Shown here: positions 49,326 through 49,725 of the stretch, one piece after another
How positions within the stretch are numbered: position 1 is the stretch's first letter
Layout of the letters: every line of letters starts with the position of its first letter
Origin: Candidatus Elulimicrobium sp.
GTDB taxonomy: Bacteria; Patescibacteriota; Minisyncoccia; Phycocordibacterales; UBA918
Direction of reading: 5' to 3'
Assembly (NCBI GenBank): GCA_022730015.1
Contig: DZBU01000005.1
Coordinates: 1 to 49,725 of the forward strand
DNA: 49,725 nt
Program-made: the position numbers and the translations under genes
Notes under the pieces: model-generated
The model's input: only the letters and a program-made list of their open reading frames with translations
Databases searched by the model: none
What the model was told of the DNA's origin: nothing

Positions 49326-49392
49326 TGGGGTGGGTGAGATTGTTAGTGGGTTAAAGTGGTATACAATGTGAGAGTGGTGGGAGATAGTGGTA
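49326..49392 (+). promoter_or_regulatory. Candidate MraZ-binding repeats and promoter of the division operon
   Basis: TGGGT/TGGTA pair at 49347 and 49357, TGGGA/TGGTA pair at 49378 and 49388 (10-bp spacing each); AGTGGTATAC twice. Confidence 0.65.
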
Positions 49393-49413
49393 TACTATGA
49401 AAATAGTAGACCG

Positions 49414-49478
49414 GAGCTAGTTTGGCAATCCGCCACAAAAATCTCCACATTATTTGTGGAGGATTGCCAGACTAGCTC
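49414..49478 (+). promoter_or_regulatory. Long hairpin in the mraZ leader
   Basis: GAGCTAGTTTGGCAATCC-g-CCACAAA...TTTGTGG-a-GGATTGCCAGACTAGCTC; 17/18 outer pairs plus a 7-bp inner stem. Confidence 0.85.
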
Positions 49479-49492
49479 GAGCTATCAAGTTT

Positions 49493-49725
49493 ATGTTAAT
49501 TGGCGAATACAAGCACACGTTGGATCCTAAGAAACGGCTGTCCTTGCCGTCTAAATGGCGCAAGGAACTTGGGAAAAAGCTTGTCGTCACCCGTGGACTT
49601 GATAACTGTCTCTTTGTATATCCGCTCAAAGAGTGGCAGAAGATCACTGAAAAAATTGGTCAACTGCCGCTCGGCCAAGCGGACACAAGAAGTTTCAATC
49701 GATTCTTCTTATCAGGAGCAGTAGA
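49493..49725 (+). CDS. mraZ: Transcriptional regulator MraZ (partial, runs off the window)
   Basis: MLIGEYKHTLDPKKRLSLPSKWRKELGKKLVVTRGLDNCLFVYPLKEWQ. Confidence 0.93.
   Translation, partial: MLIGEYKHTLDPKKRLSLPSKWRKELGKKLVVTRGLDNCLFVYPLKEWQKITEKIGQLPLGQADTRSFNRFFLSGAV

Overview
This 49.7 kb window looks like a chromosomal segment of a Parcubacteria/Patescibacteria (CPR)-type bacterium. That placement is inferred from gene content and style, not from a database search. TGA is used as a stop (for example nhaD and the PBP2 gene), so the code is standard table 11. Main content: a 2,109-aa repeat-rich surface protein with YadA-like head repeats and an S74/endosialidase-chaperone domain; ung and mutM; tRNA-Asn(GTT); a complete F-type ATP synthase operon (atpBEFHAGDC); a SulP transporter; a NhaD antiporter; gpmI and eno; a priA-like/def/fmt cluster on the minus strand; an XRE-HTH/MurA fusion divergent from a first mreB; an operon with a TraD/VirB4-like ATPase and two large uncharacterised proteins; holB-like, frr, rseP and proS; a second mreB with mreC, an mreD-like ORF and a PBP2 gene; greA, lysS and the start of mraZ. 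No CRISPR array, transposase, integrase or obvious defence island was seen. The best leads are: (1) the HTH-MurA fusion with palindromes at its promoter; (2) a 65-nt hairpin plus 10-bp-spaced TGGKN repeats upstream of mraZ; (3) -10 elements repeatedly 5-9 nt from start codons, suggesting leaderless mRNAs; (4) a PriA homologue with all helicase motifs lost; (5) a 12-bp-arm hairpin between atpB and atpE; (6) a TspO gene interrupted by one in-frame TAG; (7) matching 11-bp-arm, 3-nt-loop GC palindromes inside mutM and fmt; (8) a receiver-domain remnant fused to the tRNA-Asn terminator.
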